A DNA stretch of 36,139 nt from Flavobacteriaceae bacterium (GCA_947452415.1 CANGCT010000020.1:1-36139), one strand, 5' to 3'; counted from the first letter of the stretch, positions 19,610 to 28,688 are shown. The notes: a model not told the origin generated them from the letters alone. A program made the numbers and translations.

Positions 19610-20047
19610 TTATTTTTCTTCAGAAGATCCTTTAATTTTTTCTGCCTTTTTTGCTTCTAGTTTTTCTTTTCTTTCTTGCATTTTTTGGCTCCATTTAGCG
19701 TATTGTTCTGCAGTAAGAATTCTTTTCATGTTGGTATCCATAGCAACCTCATCTTCTTGAAATTTAGCTTTACGAGCTTGCATTTCCTCTTTTGAAGGTT
19801 TTGTGCCTGCAGCTTTTTTTGCTTCCATTTCTGCTCTATTTGCTTCTCTTTTTTCCACTTCTTTGGCTACTAAAGCTTTAATTTCTTGCGCTTGTTTTTC
19901 GTTAAGAGTTAAATCTTTAGTCATTCTCTTAACTTGAAATTCTACTCTTTGTTCAGGAGTCATTTGTGCTTTCTGTTCCTTAACTTGTTCTTGTGCAAAA
20001 GTTGTCATTCCAACAACTAATAATGCAGCTACTAATAATTTTCTCAT
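19610..20047 (-). CDS. Small periplasmic Spy/LTXXQ-like or DUF4890-like charged helical protein
   Basis: Signal peptide; MTPEQRVEFQVKRMTKDLTLNEKQAQEIKALVAKE, ILTAEQYAKW. Confidence 0.65.
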   Translation of the reverse strand: MRKLLVAALLVVGMTTFAQEQVKEQKAQMTPEQRVEFQVKRMTKDLTLNEKQAQEIKALVAKEVEKREANRAEMEAKKAAGTKPSKEEMQARKAKFQEDEVAMDTNMKRILTAEQYAKWSQKMQERKEKLEAKKAEKIKGSSEEK

Positions 20048-20227
20048 TTTTATTTATTTAATATTTAATTTGCTAATTTGACTTAAAAAATTTAAAATGG
20101 TTTAATTGTTAACAAAAATTTAATATTTTGAAATTAAATGATAAAATTTCAAAAAGGGATAATATCCTCTTTTATATAAAGTTATCAAAATTATTACTAG
20201 AACAAAGAAAAAATTAATTTGTTGGTT

Positions 20228-20235
20228 TACCTTTG
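20228..20235 (+). promoter_or_regulatory. Candidate -7 element TACCTTTG upstream of the copper-type gene cluster
   Basis: Matches TAnnTTTG, about 57 bp before the 20292 ATG. Confidence 0.4.
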
Positions 20236-20291
20236 CAAAAGAAAAAATAAGTAAACGCAAGTTTCTTTTCAAAAAGAAGTCTAAATATTTA

Positions 20292-20666
20292 ATGAACAAA
20301 TTACTACTACTAGTTGCTCTAGCTTTATTTCTAAAACCGGTATTTCCGATAGTAGACTATGTGGTTAATTATCATTATATCAGCACAGTCCTTTGCGAAA
20401 ATAAAAACAAGCCCGAATTAAAATGTTGCGGTAAATGTCATTTGAAAAAAGAATTAGCAAGTGCATCTGAAGGTGAAAAACCGACTTCTTCCAACAAAAA
20501 AGATACTTCGAAACAAGAAGTAGAAGTGTTATTTTTTCAAAACATAAAATCCCTAGTGATGGTACAAATTTATTTTCAGGACACCATTTCTATTGGAGAT
20601 AATTATTCTAATCTTTACTTTCATTCTATAGGTTGTTCGGTATTTCATCCTCCAACAATTTCTTAA
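20292..20666 (+). CDS. Small Cys-rich secreted/membrane protein (C-x9-CCGKC motif)
   Basis: Hydrophobic N-terminus; VLCENKNKPELKCCGKCHLKKEL. Confidence 0.65.
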   Translation: MNKLLLLVALALFLKPVFPIVDYVVNYHYISTVLCENKNKPELKCCGKCHLKKELASASEGEKPTSSNKKDTSKQEVEVLFFQNIKSLVMVQIYFQDTISIGDNYSNLYFHSIGCSVFHPPTIS

Positions 20667-20765
20667 TTTTTATCGGTTTAAAAAAGGTGCAAATTTCATT
20701 GGTAGAATTACTTATGAGTATTTTCATTGCACCACTATTTCAATTAAAATTTAAGAAAAACACAA

Positions 20766-21569
20766 ATGAAAAATATATTTAAAAAGTCAATCGCAGTTGT
20801 TGCTATTGCAATAACTCTTGTATCATGTAGTAAGAGTGAGGATTCTATTACTGGAACAGGAGCACTAAAAGTGCAATTTGAAAACGGTTTCGCAGATAAT
20901 GCTTTAGTATTTAGTAGCGCAACGGTTCCTACTTCCCAAAATGAAGTGTTAAAAATCAGTAACATCAAATACATTGTTAGTAATATTGTTTTAACCAAAG
21001 AAGATGGAACTACTTTTACTTACCCAAAATCACAAAGTTATTTTATTGTTGACGAGGCTACACCAGCAAGTTTATTATTAAATTTAAGCAATATTCCTGC
21101 TGCTAATTACAAAACTATAAGCTTTGGAATTGGTGTAGATCAGGCACAATACGCTCTAGGTCAAAGTGGAATTGCTGATTTTTGGATTGCAGCTCAAACC
21201 GCAGGTATGACTTGGAGTTGGGCTTCTGGATTTAAATTTTTGGCTTTTGAAGGTACTTTTACTTCTCCTACAATTACCACTGATACTTCCTTTATGATTC
21301 ACACTGGTAAAACTGGAACGGATTATAATTATACCGAAGTTACATTACCATTGCCAACCAATGCTTTGGTTAGAACAAATATTACACCACAAATTCACTT
21401 GAGCACTGATTTGTCTCAAATTATTGACGGGACTAATAAAATTAACTTAACTGCTCATAACTCTATGGGAATGGGCGCCATGATTATGGGAGGATCCGAT
21501 TTACCTCTTATTTCGAATAATCTTACTAATATGTTTTCGGTAGAACACGTTCACAACGATCCAAACTAA
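20766..21569 (+). CDS. MbnP-like lipoprotein (methanobactin-operon partner protein family)
   Basis: Lipoprotein signal LVSCSKSED; KVQFENGF, ISNIKYIVSNIVL, GIGVDQAQYALG, MTWSWASGFKFLAFEGTF; followed by a di-heme gene. Confidence 0.8.
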   Translation: MKNIFKKSIAVVAIAITLVSCSKSEDSITGTGALKVQFENGFADNALVFSSATVPTSQNEVLKISNIKYIVSNIVLTKEDGTTFTYPKSQSYFIVDEATPASLLLNLSNIPAANYKTISFGIGVDQAQYALGQSGIADFWIAAQTAGMTWSWASGFKFLAFEGTFTSPTITTDTSFMIHTGKTGTDYNYTEVTLPLPTNALVRTNITPQIHLSTDLSQIIDGTNKINLTAHNSMGMGAMIMGGSDLPLISNNLTNMFSVEHVHNDPN

Positions 21570-21578
21570 TACTAAAGC

Positions 21579-21616
21579 AAGCTGTTTGGATTATTAAATT
21601 CAAACAGCTTCTTTTT
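21579..21616 (+). terminator. Intrinsic terminator/attenuator between MbnP-like and di-heme genes
   Basis: AAGCTGTTTG-GATTATTAAATT-CAAACAGCTT then CTTTTT. Confidence 0.75.
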
Positions 21617-21630
21617 AAATTTTATTCAAA

Positions 21631-22662
21631 ATGAAAATTAAATATTTAGTGTATTTTATTTTGCCTTTGATGTGGAGTTGCTCCAAAGACGAAGTTTATG
21701 TGGATGTGCCTTTAAAATTTATAGTACCCTCCAATTTTCCGCCGTTAGCGTATAATATTGCTCAAAATCCGCCAACACAAAAAGGATTTGAATTGGGTAA
21801 AAAAATATTTTATGATGGTAGACTATCTTCTGATGGAGACATTTCGTGTAGCTTTTGTCATATTCAGCAAAATGCTTTCACCCATCACGGACACACGGTA
21901 AGTCACGGAGTAAATAATGCTTCTGGAACTCGTAATTCTCCTTCTATTCAAAACATGGCATTTCAAACCCAATTTATGTGGGATGGCGCTGCCGATAATT
22001 TGGATTTTCAACCCGTTATCCCTTTGCTAAGTGCCATTGAAATGAATGGAAATTTCGGAAATATTATAACAATGATGAAAGCAGATCCAAATTATGTACT
22101 GCTTTTTGGTCAAGCTTTTCCAAATAAGGAAATCAATACCGAAAACCTATTTAAGGCGCTGTCTCAATTTATGGTGATGAATGTTTCTGCAAATTCTAGA
22201 TTTGACAAATACCGAAGAAACGAATCTGGTGGAACATTAACAGCAGACGAATTTACAGGTTACTCTCTTTTTAATGCTAAATGTGCCACTTGCCATGCAA
22301 CGGATATGTTTACCGATAATTCTTTTAGAAATAATGGAATAGCTGTAAACCCACTTGTAAATGATATTGGAAGGTATTTTTTAACCCAATTGCCTCAAGA
22401 TTATTACAAGTTTAAGGTACCTAGTTTACGAAATGTAGAACTTACAGCTCCATACATGCACGATGGTCGTTTTGGAACACTTGAAGCAGTTTTAAATCAT
22501 TATTCTAATGCAGTAGTGAATTCGGCAACTTTAGATCCAATATTAAATCAAAATGGCAATTTGGGAATTCCGTTATCTGCAACTGAGAAAATGCAAATAA
22601 TTGCTTTTCTAAAAACATTAACAGATTACCAATACATAACCGATACTAGATTTTCAGAGTAA
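21631..22662 (+). CDS. Di-heme cytochrome c peroxidase / MauG / MbnH-like protein
   Basis: Lipoprotein signal (MWSCSKDE); two CxxCH motifs (CSFCH, CATCH); ELGKKIFYDGRLSSDGDISCSFCH; RNVELTAPYMHDGRFGTLEAVLNHY. Confidence 0.9.
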   Translation: MKIKYLVYFILPLMWSCSKDEVYVDVPLKFIVPSNFPPLAYNIAQNPPTQKGFELGKKIFYDGRLSSDGDISCSFCHIQQNAFTHHGHTVSHGVNNASGTRNSPSIQNMAFQTQFMWDGAADNLDFQPVIPLLSAIEMNGNFGNIITMMKADPNYVLLFGQAFPNKEINTENLFKALSQFMVMNVSANSRFDKYRRNESGGTLTADEFTGYSLFNAKCATCHATDMFTDNSFRNNGIAVNPLVNDIGRYFLTQLPQDYYKFKVPSLRNVELTAPYMHDGRFGTLEAVLNHYSNAVVNSATLDPILNQNGNLGIPLSATEKMQIIAFLKTLTDYQYITDTRFSE

Positions 22663-22706
22663 ATTAATTATTTGACAATTAAAAATTGATTAAAAAAAAC
22701 CAGATC

Positions 22707-23669
22707 ATGAAAAAAATAACACTTATTTTAATTTTATGTTTTCAATTTGCAAACGCGTATGTCAAAGATACTATGCAGTTTCCAAATCCATTCCATAAGT
22801 ATTTCTTCTATGGAAATAGTAAAGACGATTGCGATGCATGTGGATGCTCTGCAAATGGTGGAAGCATGGGCTTTAGTTCGATGTTAAACAATAACTTTAT
22901 TGGACTTCGATATGTGAATCAAAGTTATACAACCAAAGAGGGTATTTTTAACAATTCTCCTTGGATTGATGAAAATTTCAATACCATTCAAATTTGGTCT
23001 AGAATCCCTATCACTAAAAAGATTACACTTTCTGCATTAGTACCTTATCACAACAATAATAGAGAACTTGTTACGGGAAAAGAAGGAATTTCGGGAATTG
23101 GGGATTTAACTGTTATGGAAATGTACACCTTAATTCAACCCAAAATGGACAGCACTACCAATTATTCGCATAAATTTCAAATGGGAGCTGGTGTAAAAGC
23201 ACCTACCGGAAAATACAATGTTGCCAATAATGGAACTTTAAACCCTAGTTTCCAATTAGGAACAGGTAGTTGGGACTATCTTTTAGTTTCGGAATATGTT
23301 GTAAAAAGAAAACAACTTGGTTTGAATACCGCATTGAGTTATACCTTTAAAACCGAAAATAAAAAACAATATCAATTTGGAAACCAACTCAATTACGGCA
23401 GTACTGTATTTTATCTTTTGGATTTCAATAAAATAAAACTCGTACCTCAATTAGGGCTTGCTGGTGAAGTATATGCTTCTAACAAACAGGTAAAACAAGA
23501 CGTTATTGGAACTAAAGGCGACATATTGTTTAGTAAATTTGGTTTAGAAGTTGGTAAAGACAAATTTTCATTGGGCATAAATGCAATGTTACCAATTAAT
23601 CAGAATCTTATTGGTGGTAATGTAAAAGCGAATTATAGATTTGGAATTAATTTGAATTATAGTTTATAA
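22707..23669 (+). CDS. Outer-membrane transporter-like beta-barrel protein with N-terminal CDACGCS motif
   Basis: Signal peptide; DDCDACGCSANGGSMGFSSMLNNNFIGLRYVNQSY; beta-barrel pattern. Start moved from TTG 22686 to ATG 22707. Confidence 0.7.
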   Translation: MKKITLILILCFQFANAYVKDTMQFPNPFHKYFFYGNSKDDCDACGCSANGGSMGFSSMLNNNFIGLRYVNQSYTTKEGIFNNSPWIDENFNTIQIWSRIPITKKITLSALVPYHNNNRELVTGKEGISGIGDLTVMEMYTLIQPKMDSTTNYSHKFQMGAGVKAPTGKYNVANNGTLNPSFQLGTGSWDYLLVSEYVVKRKQLGLNTALSYTFKTENKKQYQFGNQLNYGSTVFYLLDFNKIKLVPQLGLAGEVYASNKQVKQDVIGTKGDILFSKFGLEVGKDKFSLGINAMLPINQNLIGGNVKANYRFGINLNYSL

Positions 23670-23673
23670 GAAA

Positions 23674-23697
23674 AAGAGGTCGCAAAAGCGACCTCTA
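23674..23697. terminator. Intrinsic terminator between convergent genes
   Basis: agaggtcgc-aaaa-gcgacctct hairpin. Confidence 0.85.
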
Positions 23698-23717
23698 ATA
23701 TATTTATTTAACAACAA

Positions 23718-24077
23718 TTAGTATTGTGTTAACTTCTGATATAAATCTTTATTAGATTTAAATTGGTTCAATTGCTCTGGGTTTAATCCTCCTAATAGCT
23801 TTCTACTATACACTTCAAAAATTACTTTTCTCTCATCTTCCGATTTAGCTCCATTTAAGGCATTCATTCGCATATTTAAAAGAGTTGTAAAATCTTTCTT
23901 TAAACTTGCATCCATAGTAACCAATTTAGTAAATTCCTCAATGTTTTTGGTTATACTTTCTGGAGTTATCACCTCTCTAGTTTCAGTTTTTGCACTTTTA
24001 ACTTTGGAAGATTCTTGCGCATTAACATGGAAACTAAACGCTAAAAATAAAGCTGCTATTGCAATAATTTTTTTCAT
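23718..24077 (-). CDS. Small secreted hypothetical protein
   Basis: Signal peptide MKKIIAIAALFLAFSFHVNAQ, alpha-helical 119 aa. Confidence 0.6.
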   Translation of the reverse strand: MKKIIAIAALFLAFSFHVNAQESSKVKSAKTETREVITPESITKNIEEFTKLVTMDASLKKDFTTLLNMRMNALNGAKSEDERKVIFEVYSRKLLGGLNPEQLNQFKSNKDLYQKLTQY

Positions 24078-24152
24078 AATGTCTTTTTAATTTTAATTAA
24101 TTAATATGCTAATTTAATGTTTTTTTTTATTAAACATATAAAATTTTAAAAA

Positions 24153-25847
24153 TTATGATTTTAACTCCACATTTTTATTTTCTCCATCAACCAATACTTT
24201 TATTAATGCATGTTTGGAAAGTCCCTTCATTGCTGCATCCCATTTTTTACCACTTAAGGCGGCACGCTCTTTTAATTGTGCTAAAGGCTGATTGTTTTCT
24301 TCTTTTAAAAGACTTACTAATGCTTTTTCGTCCTCGGTTAATTCAACTTGTTTTTTCTCTGGTCGCATTTGCGGAAAGAAAAGCACTTCTTGAATGGAAG
24401 CATTATTAGTTAGAAACATTATCAATCGGTCCATTCCAATTCCTAAACCAGAAGTTGGTGGCATACCATATTCTAAAGCTCTTAAGAAATCATTATCAAT
24501 AAATTGTGTTGCTTCGTCATCACCACGTTCTGCCAATTTTAATTGTGATTCAAAACGTTCTCTTTGATCTATTGGGTCGTTCAATTCCGAATATGCATTG
24601 GCTATTTCTTTACCACATACCATCAATTCAAAACGCTCCGTTAATTCTGGATTGTTGCGGTGTTCTTTACATAAAGGCGACATCTCTTTTGGATAATCGG
24701 TAATGAAAGTAGGCTGAATGAAATTTCCTTCGCATTTGGCTCCAAAAATTTCATCAATTAACTTTCCTTTTCCCATTGTAGCATCTACTTCAATTCCCAT
24801 AGATCTTGCTGCCTCAAACAATTCCGCTTCACTTTTTCCAGAAATATCAAAATCCGTAAAGTTTTTTATAGCATCGGTCATGGTTACCCGTGCATAAGGC
24901 GCTTTGAAACTTACTTTATGTTCGCCAAAAGTTGCATCGGTAGTTCCATTAACTTCCATAGCGCAATAATCTAACAAGTTTTCGGTAAATTCCATCATCC
25001 AATTATAGTCTTTGTAGGCTACATAAATTTCCATAGCGGTAAATTCCGGATTGTGAGTTCGATCCATTCCTTCGTTTCTAAAGTTTTTAGAAAATTCAAA
25101 AACACCATCAAAACCACCTACAATTAATCGTTTTAAATACAATTCGTTGGCAATTCGCATGTACAAAGGAATGTCTAAACTATTATGATGGGTAATAAAT
25201 GGTCTAGCTGCTGCCCCACCCGCTATAGATTGTAATACGGGAGTTTCCACCTCCATATAGCCTGCTGCATTGAAATAATTTCGCATGGCCGTAAAAAGTT
25301 TGGTTCTTTTGATAAAAACTTCTTTCACTTGCGGATTCACAACTAAATCTACATATCGCATTCGGTAACGCAATTCGGCATCGTTAAATGCGTCGTGCAC
25401 GTTTCCTTCTTCGTCTGTCTTTGGTAATGGCAATGGTCGTAACGTTTTGCTTAAAAAAGTAAATCCATCAACACGAACACATTGCGCTCCTACTTTGGTA
25501 GTGAATAGTTCCCCTTCAATACCTATAAAATCTCCTAAATCGGTTAGTTTTTTAAACACTTGGTTGAAGGTAGTTTTATCTTCTCCCGGGCACATTACAT
25601 CCCGATTAAGATACAACTGCATTCTGCCTTCACTATCTTGCAATTCGGCAAAGCAAGCCTTTCCTTGATCGCGAACACTCATCAATCTTCCTGCAAGAAT
25701 AACCTTCTTTCCTTCTTCAAAGTTTTCCTTAACTTGCTTTGAAGTATGGTCGACTGGAAATAAATTGGCTGGATAAGGATTAATTCCTAGCGCACGTAAA
25801 GCGTCTAGTTTATCTCTTCTAATGATTTCTTGTTCTGAAAGTTGCAT
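24153..25847 (-). CDS. lysS: Lysyl-tRNA synthetase (class II)
   Basis: RDKLDALRALGINPYP, FRNEGMDRTHNPEFTAMEIY, GLGIGMDRLIMFLTNNASIQEVLFFPQMRPE; C-terminal extension after the catalytic core. Confidence 0.95.
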   Translation of the reverse strand: MQLSEQEIIRRDKLDALRALGINPYPANLFPVDHTSKQVKENFEEGKKVILAGRLMSVRDQGKACFAELQDSEGRMQLYLNRDVMCPGEDKTTFNQVFKKLTDLGDFIGIEGELFTTKVGAQCVRVDGFTFLSKTLRPLPLPKTDEEGNVHDAFNDAELRYRMRYVDLVVNPQVKEVFIKRTKLFTAMRNYFNAAGYMEVETPVLQSIAGGAAARPFITHHNSLDIPLYMRIANELYLKRLIVGGFDGVFEFSKNFRNEGMDRTHNPEFTAMEIYVAYKDYNWMMEFTENLLDYCAMEVNGTTDATFGEHKVSFKAPYARVTMTDAIKNFTDFDISGKSEAELFEAARSMGIEVDATMGKGKLIDEIFGAKCEGNFIQPTFITDYPKEMSPLCKEHRNNPELTERFELMVCGKEIANAYSELNDPIDQRERFESQLKLAERGDDEATQFIDNDFLRALEYGMPPTSGLGIGMDRLIMFLTNNASIQEVLFFPQMRPEKKQVELTEDEKALVSLLKEENNQPLAQLKERAALSGKKWDAAMKGLSKHALIKVLVDGENKNVELKS

Positions 25848-25958
25848 ATAATAGCTTTTAAGCCTGCAAATATAATAAAAGATTAGCGATTGCGTAATTT
25901 AGAATTCACATTTTTGCAGGAAACAATTCTGGGTAAGTATTAAAATTTCGGCACAAAA

Positions 25959-25988
25959 AAAATGCCTCACTTTCGTATGGCATTTTAT
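25959..25988 (-). terminator. Weak terminator hairpin downstream of membrane pyrophosphatase
   Basis: aaaatgcc-tcactttcgtat-ggcatttt with flanking A/T tracts. Confidence 0.5.
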
Positions 25989-26007
25989 TATAAAACGTTT
26001 TGGAAAA

Positions 26008-28575
26008 CTATTCCATTGCTTCCACTTTAGCTTTTACATCTTTTAAAGATCCTTCAAAAACTTGTGTAGTTGCTTTTCCTTTTTCAGTAGTAATTACAGT
26101 AGCCTTAGCTTTTCCATTATTATTAGTAATAGTTACATTCACATTTTTATCTCCTTTTTCTGCACAACAAGATTTAGATTTTCCTTCTTCACATTCTTTT
26201 GGAGCAACAAATTTTCCGTTGGCATCATAATGTGACAAACACATTTCTTTTTGCTCTGGAGAACATTTAAGACTGTCGCACATTGCTGCACATTCGTCTT
26301 TAGTCATTGTAGCACATTTGCTCATGTCACATTTGCTCATGTCTTCTGAACATTCTGAAGACATTTTAATAATACATTTCATTTCTTTTCCTTCTGGAGC
26401 AGTACCGTTTCCTAATATTGGAGCGATTACTAAACCTATCAAACAAGTTAATTTGATTAAGATGTTCATAGATGGACCTGAAGTATCTTTAAATGGATCT
26501 CCTACAGTATCTCCAGTTACAGCAGCTTTGTGAGCATCGGAACCTTTGAAAGTCATTTCTCCATTAATTTCAACACCTGCTTCAAATGATTTTTTAGCAT
26601 TATCCCAAGCACCTCCAGCATTATTTTGGAACACAGCCCAAAGAACACCTGACACTGTAACTCCTGCCATATATCCGCCTAACATTTCAGCGATTAACAT
26701 ATTATTATCTCCGTAAACTAATTTACCTAATAGTACAATTGCAATTGGGAAACCAATTGTCATCACTCCTGGCAACATCATTTCGCGTAAAGCAGCTTTA
26801 GTAGAAATATCAACACATTTTGCGTATTCTGGTTTTCCAGTTCCTTCCATAATTCCTGGAATTTCTTTAAACTGACGACGTACTTCATATACCATATCCA
26901 TTGCCGCTTTACCTACAGAGTTCATTGCTAATGCAGAGAAAACTACAGGGATCATTCCTCCAACAAATAACATTGCTAATACTGGCGCTTTAAAGATATT
27001 GATACCATCAATTCCTGTAAAAGTTACATAAGCAGCAAATAATGCTAATGAAGTTAATGCAGCAGAAGCGATTGCAAAACCTTTTCCTGTTGCAGCTGTT
27101 GTGTTACCAACTGAATCCAAAATATCCGTACGAGTACGAACTTCTTTAGGTAATTCACTCATTTCAGCAATTCCACCAGCGTTATCTGAAATTGGTCCGA
27201 AAGCGTCAATTGCTAATTGCATTGCAGTTGTAGCCATCATTGCAGAAGCAGCCAAAGCAACCCCATAGAATCCAGCAAAAGCATACGATGCCCAAATAGC
27301 ACCTGCAAATAACAAAACCGTTGGGAAAGTAGAAATCATACCAGTAGCTAAACCAGCGATTACGTTAGTTCCTGCACCTGTGGAGGATTTTTGTACAATT
27401 GCCAAAACTGGTTTTGTACCTAAACCTGTATAATATTCTGTAACTGATGAAATTGTTGCTCCAACTACCAATCCTACAATTGTAGCATAGAAAACTCTCA
27501 TTGAAGAAATATCTTTCAATCCTTCACCAAAGAAACTCATTTTCATTGTTTCTGGTAACATCAATTTTACTAAAACAAAACAAGCAATAGCTGTTAATGC
27601 AATAGAAATCCAGTTACCTATATTTAATGCTTTTTGTACTTGAGCTTCTTTAGCATTGTCATCTGAAATTTTCACAACCATTGTTCCTATAATAGAAAAC
27701 AAGATTCCGAAACCTGCAATTGCCATTGGTAATAAAATTGGTCCAATTCCGCCGAAAGCATCTTGAATCATTCCGCCCATATCTTTAATCACATAGTTTC
27801 CAAGAACCATAGCCGCAAGAACGGTAGCAACATAAGAACCAAATAAATCGGCACCCATTCCTGCAACATCTCCAACGTTATCTCCAACGTTATCTGCAAT
27901 AGTAGCAGGATTACGTGGATCATCTTCTGGAATTCCAGCTTCTACTTTACCAACTAAATCCGCACCTACATCGGCAGCTTTAGTATAAATACCACCACCA
28001 ACACGAGCAAACAATGCAATAGATTCTGCTCCAAGAGAAAATCCAGCAAGAGTTTCTAACACTTTAGTCATGTCTTCTGTAGAAGTCCAAACGCCACCCA
28101 TAAAGAAATGGAAAAAGAAAATAAAGAAGCCTGTAAGACCTAAAACTGCTAAACCAGCAACTCCAAGACCCATTACGGTTCCACCACCAAAAGAAACTTT
28201 TAATGCTTGTGGCAAACTAGTACGAGCGGCTTGCGTAGTACGTACGTTAGTTTTGGTAGCAATTTTCATTCCCATATTTCCAGCTAAAGCTGAAAAGAAA
28301 GCTCCAAAAATAAATGCTATTACAATTAATATGTGTGTTGTAGGAACCACAAAAGAAATTCCTGCTAAAACAATACTTGCTAAAACTACGAATATTGCCA
28401 ATAAGCGGTATTCTGCTTTAAGAAAAGCCAAAGCACCTTCGTAGATATAATCTGAAATTTCTTTCATTTTGCCGTCTCCGGCATCTTGTTTTAATACCCA
28501 AGATCTTTTGATTGCCATAAAAGCTAATCCAATTATTGCCATAACTATTGGCACATAAATCATCAATGATTCCAT
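26008..28575 (-). CDS. hppA: Membrane-bound H+/Na+-translocating pyrophosphatase with Cys-rich C-terminal extension
   Basis: ADVGADLVGKVEAGIPEDDPRNPATIADNVGDNVGDVAGMGADLFGSYVAT signature; DAFGPISDNAGGIAEMS. Start moved to MESLMIYVPIVM. Confidence 0.95.
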   Translation of the reverse strand: MESLMIYVPIVMAIIGLAFMAIKRSWVLKQDAGDGKMKEISDYIYEGALAFLKAEYRLLAIFVVLASIVLAGISFVVPTTHILIVIAFIFGAFFSALAGNMGMKIATKTNVRTTQAARTSLPQALKVSFGGGTVMGLGVAGLAVLGLTGFFIFFFHFFMGGVWTSTEDMTKVLETLAGFSLGAESIALFARVGGGIYTKAADVGADLVGKVEAGIPEDDPRNPATIADNVGDNVGDVAGMGADLFGSYVATVLAAMVLGNYVIKDMGGMIQDAFGGIGPILLPMAIAGFGILFSIIGTMVVKISDDNAKEAQVQKALNIGNWISIALTAIACFVLVKLMLPETMKMSFFGEGLKDISSMRVFYATIVGLVVGATISSVTEYYTGLGTKPVLAIVQKSSTGAGTNVIAGLATGMISTFPTVLLFAGAIWASYAFAGFYGVALAASAMMATTAMQLAIDAFGPISDNAGGIAEMSELPKEVRTRTDILDSVGNTTAATGKGFAIASAALTSLALFAAYVTFTGIDGINIFKAPVLAMLFVGGMIPVVFSALAMNSVGKAAMDMVYEVRRQFKEIPGIMEGTGKPEYAKCVDISTKAALREMMLPGVMTIGFPIAIVLLGKLVYGDNNMLIAEMLGGYMAGVTVSGVLWAVFQNNAGGAWDNAKKSFEAGVEINGEMTFKGSDAHKAAVTGDTVGDPFKDTSGPSMNILIKLTCLIGLVIAPILGNGTAPEGKEMKCIIKMSSECSEDMSKCDMSKCATMTKDECAAMCDSLKCSPEQKEMCLSHYDANGKFVAPKECEEGKSKSCCAEKGDKNVNVTITNNNGKAKATVITTEKGKATTQVFEGSLKDVKAKVEAME
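26314..26343 (-). repeat. Perfect 15-bp tandem duplication encoding DMSKC-DMSKC-type repeats in the hppA extension
   Basis: acatttgctcatgtc x2. Confidence 0.9.
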
Positions 28576-28637
28576 ATAATATTTATTAATTATTAAATAA
28601 ATTGTCTGCAAATATAACAAAACATTAATAAATAAAA

Positions 28638-28669
28638 AAAGCAATATTCCTTTCAAAATATTGCTTTCT
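28638..28669 (-). terminator. Terminator hairpin downstream of ppa
   Basis: aaagcaatat-tcctttcaaa-atattgcttt. Confidence 0.7.
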
Positions 28670-28688
28670 CATTTATTTGCGTTAAATT

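Noticed and set aside
21631-22662. Simple peroxide-detoxifying cytochrome c peroxidase interpretation
   Set aside because: Not excluded, but direct adjacency to an MbnP-like gene makes an MbnH-like maturase role more likely; kept as MauG/MbnH-like
20292-23669. Possible methanobactin biosynthesis operon
   Set aside because: No MbnB/MbnC-type enzymes or precursor peptide seen; only MbnP/MbnH-like partners, which occur widely without methanobactin
24155-24409. 84-aa + strand ORF opposite the lysS 3' end
   Set aside because: Antisense shadow of the LysRS C-terminus; no independent support
28070-28444. 124-aa + strand ORF opposite hppA
   Set aside because: Fully antisense to a highly conserved enzyme; Lys/Pro/Ala-rich shadow translation
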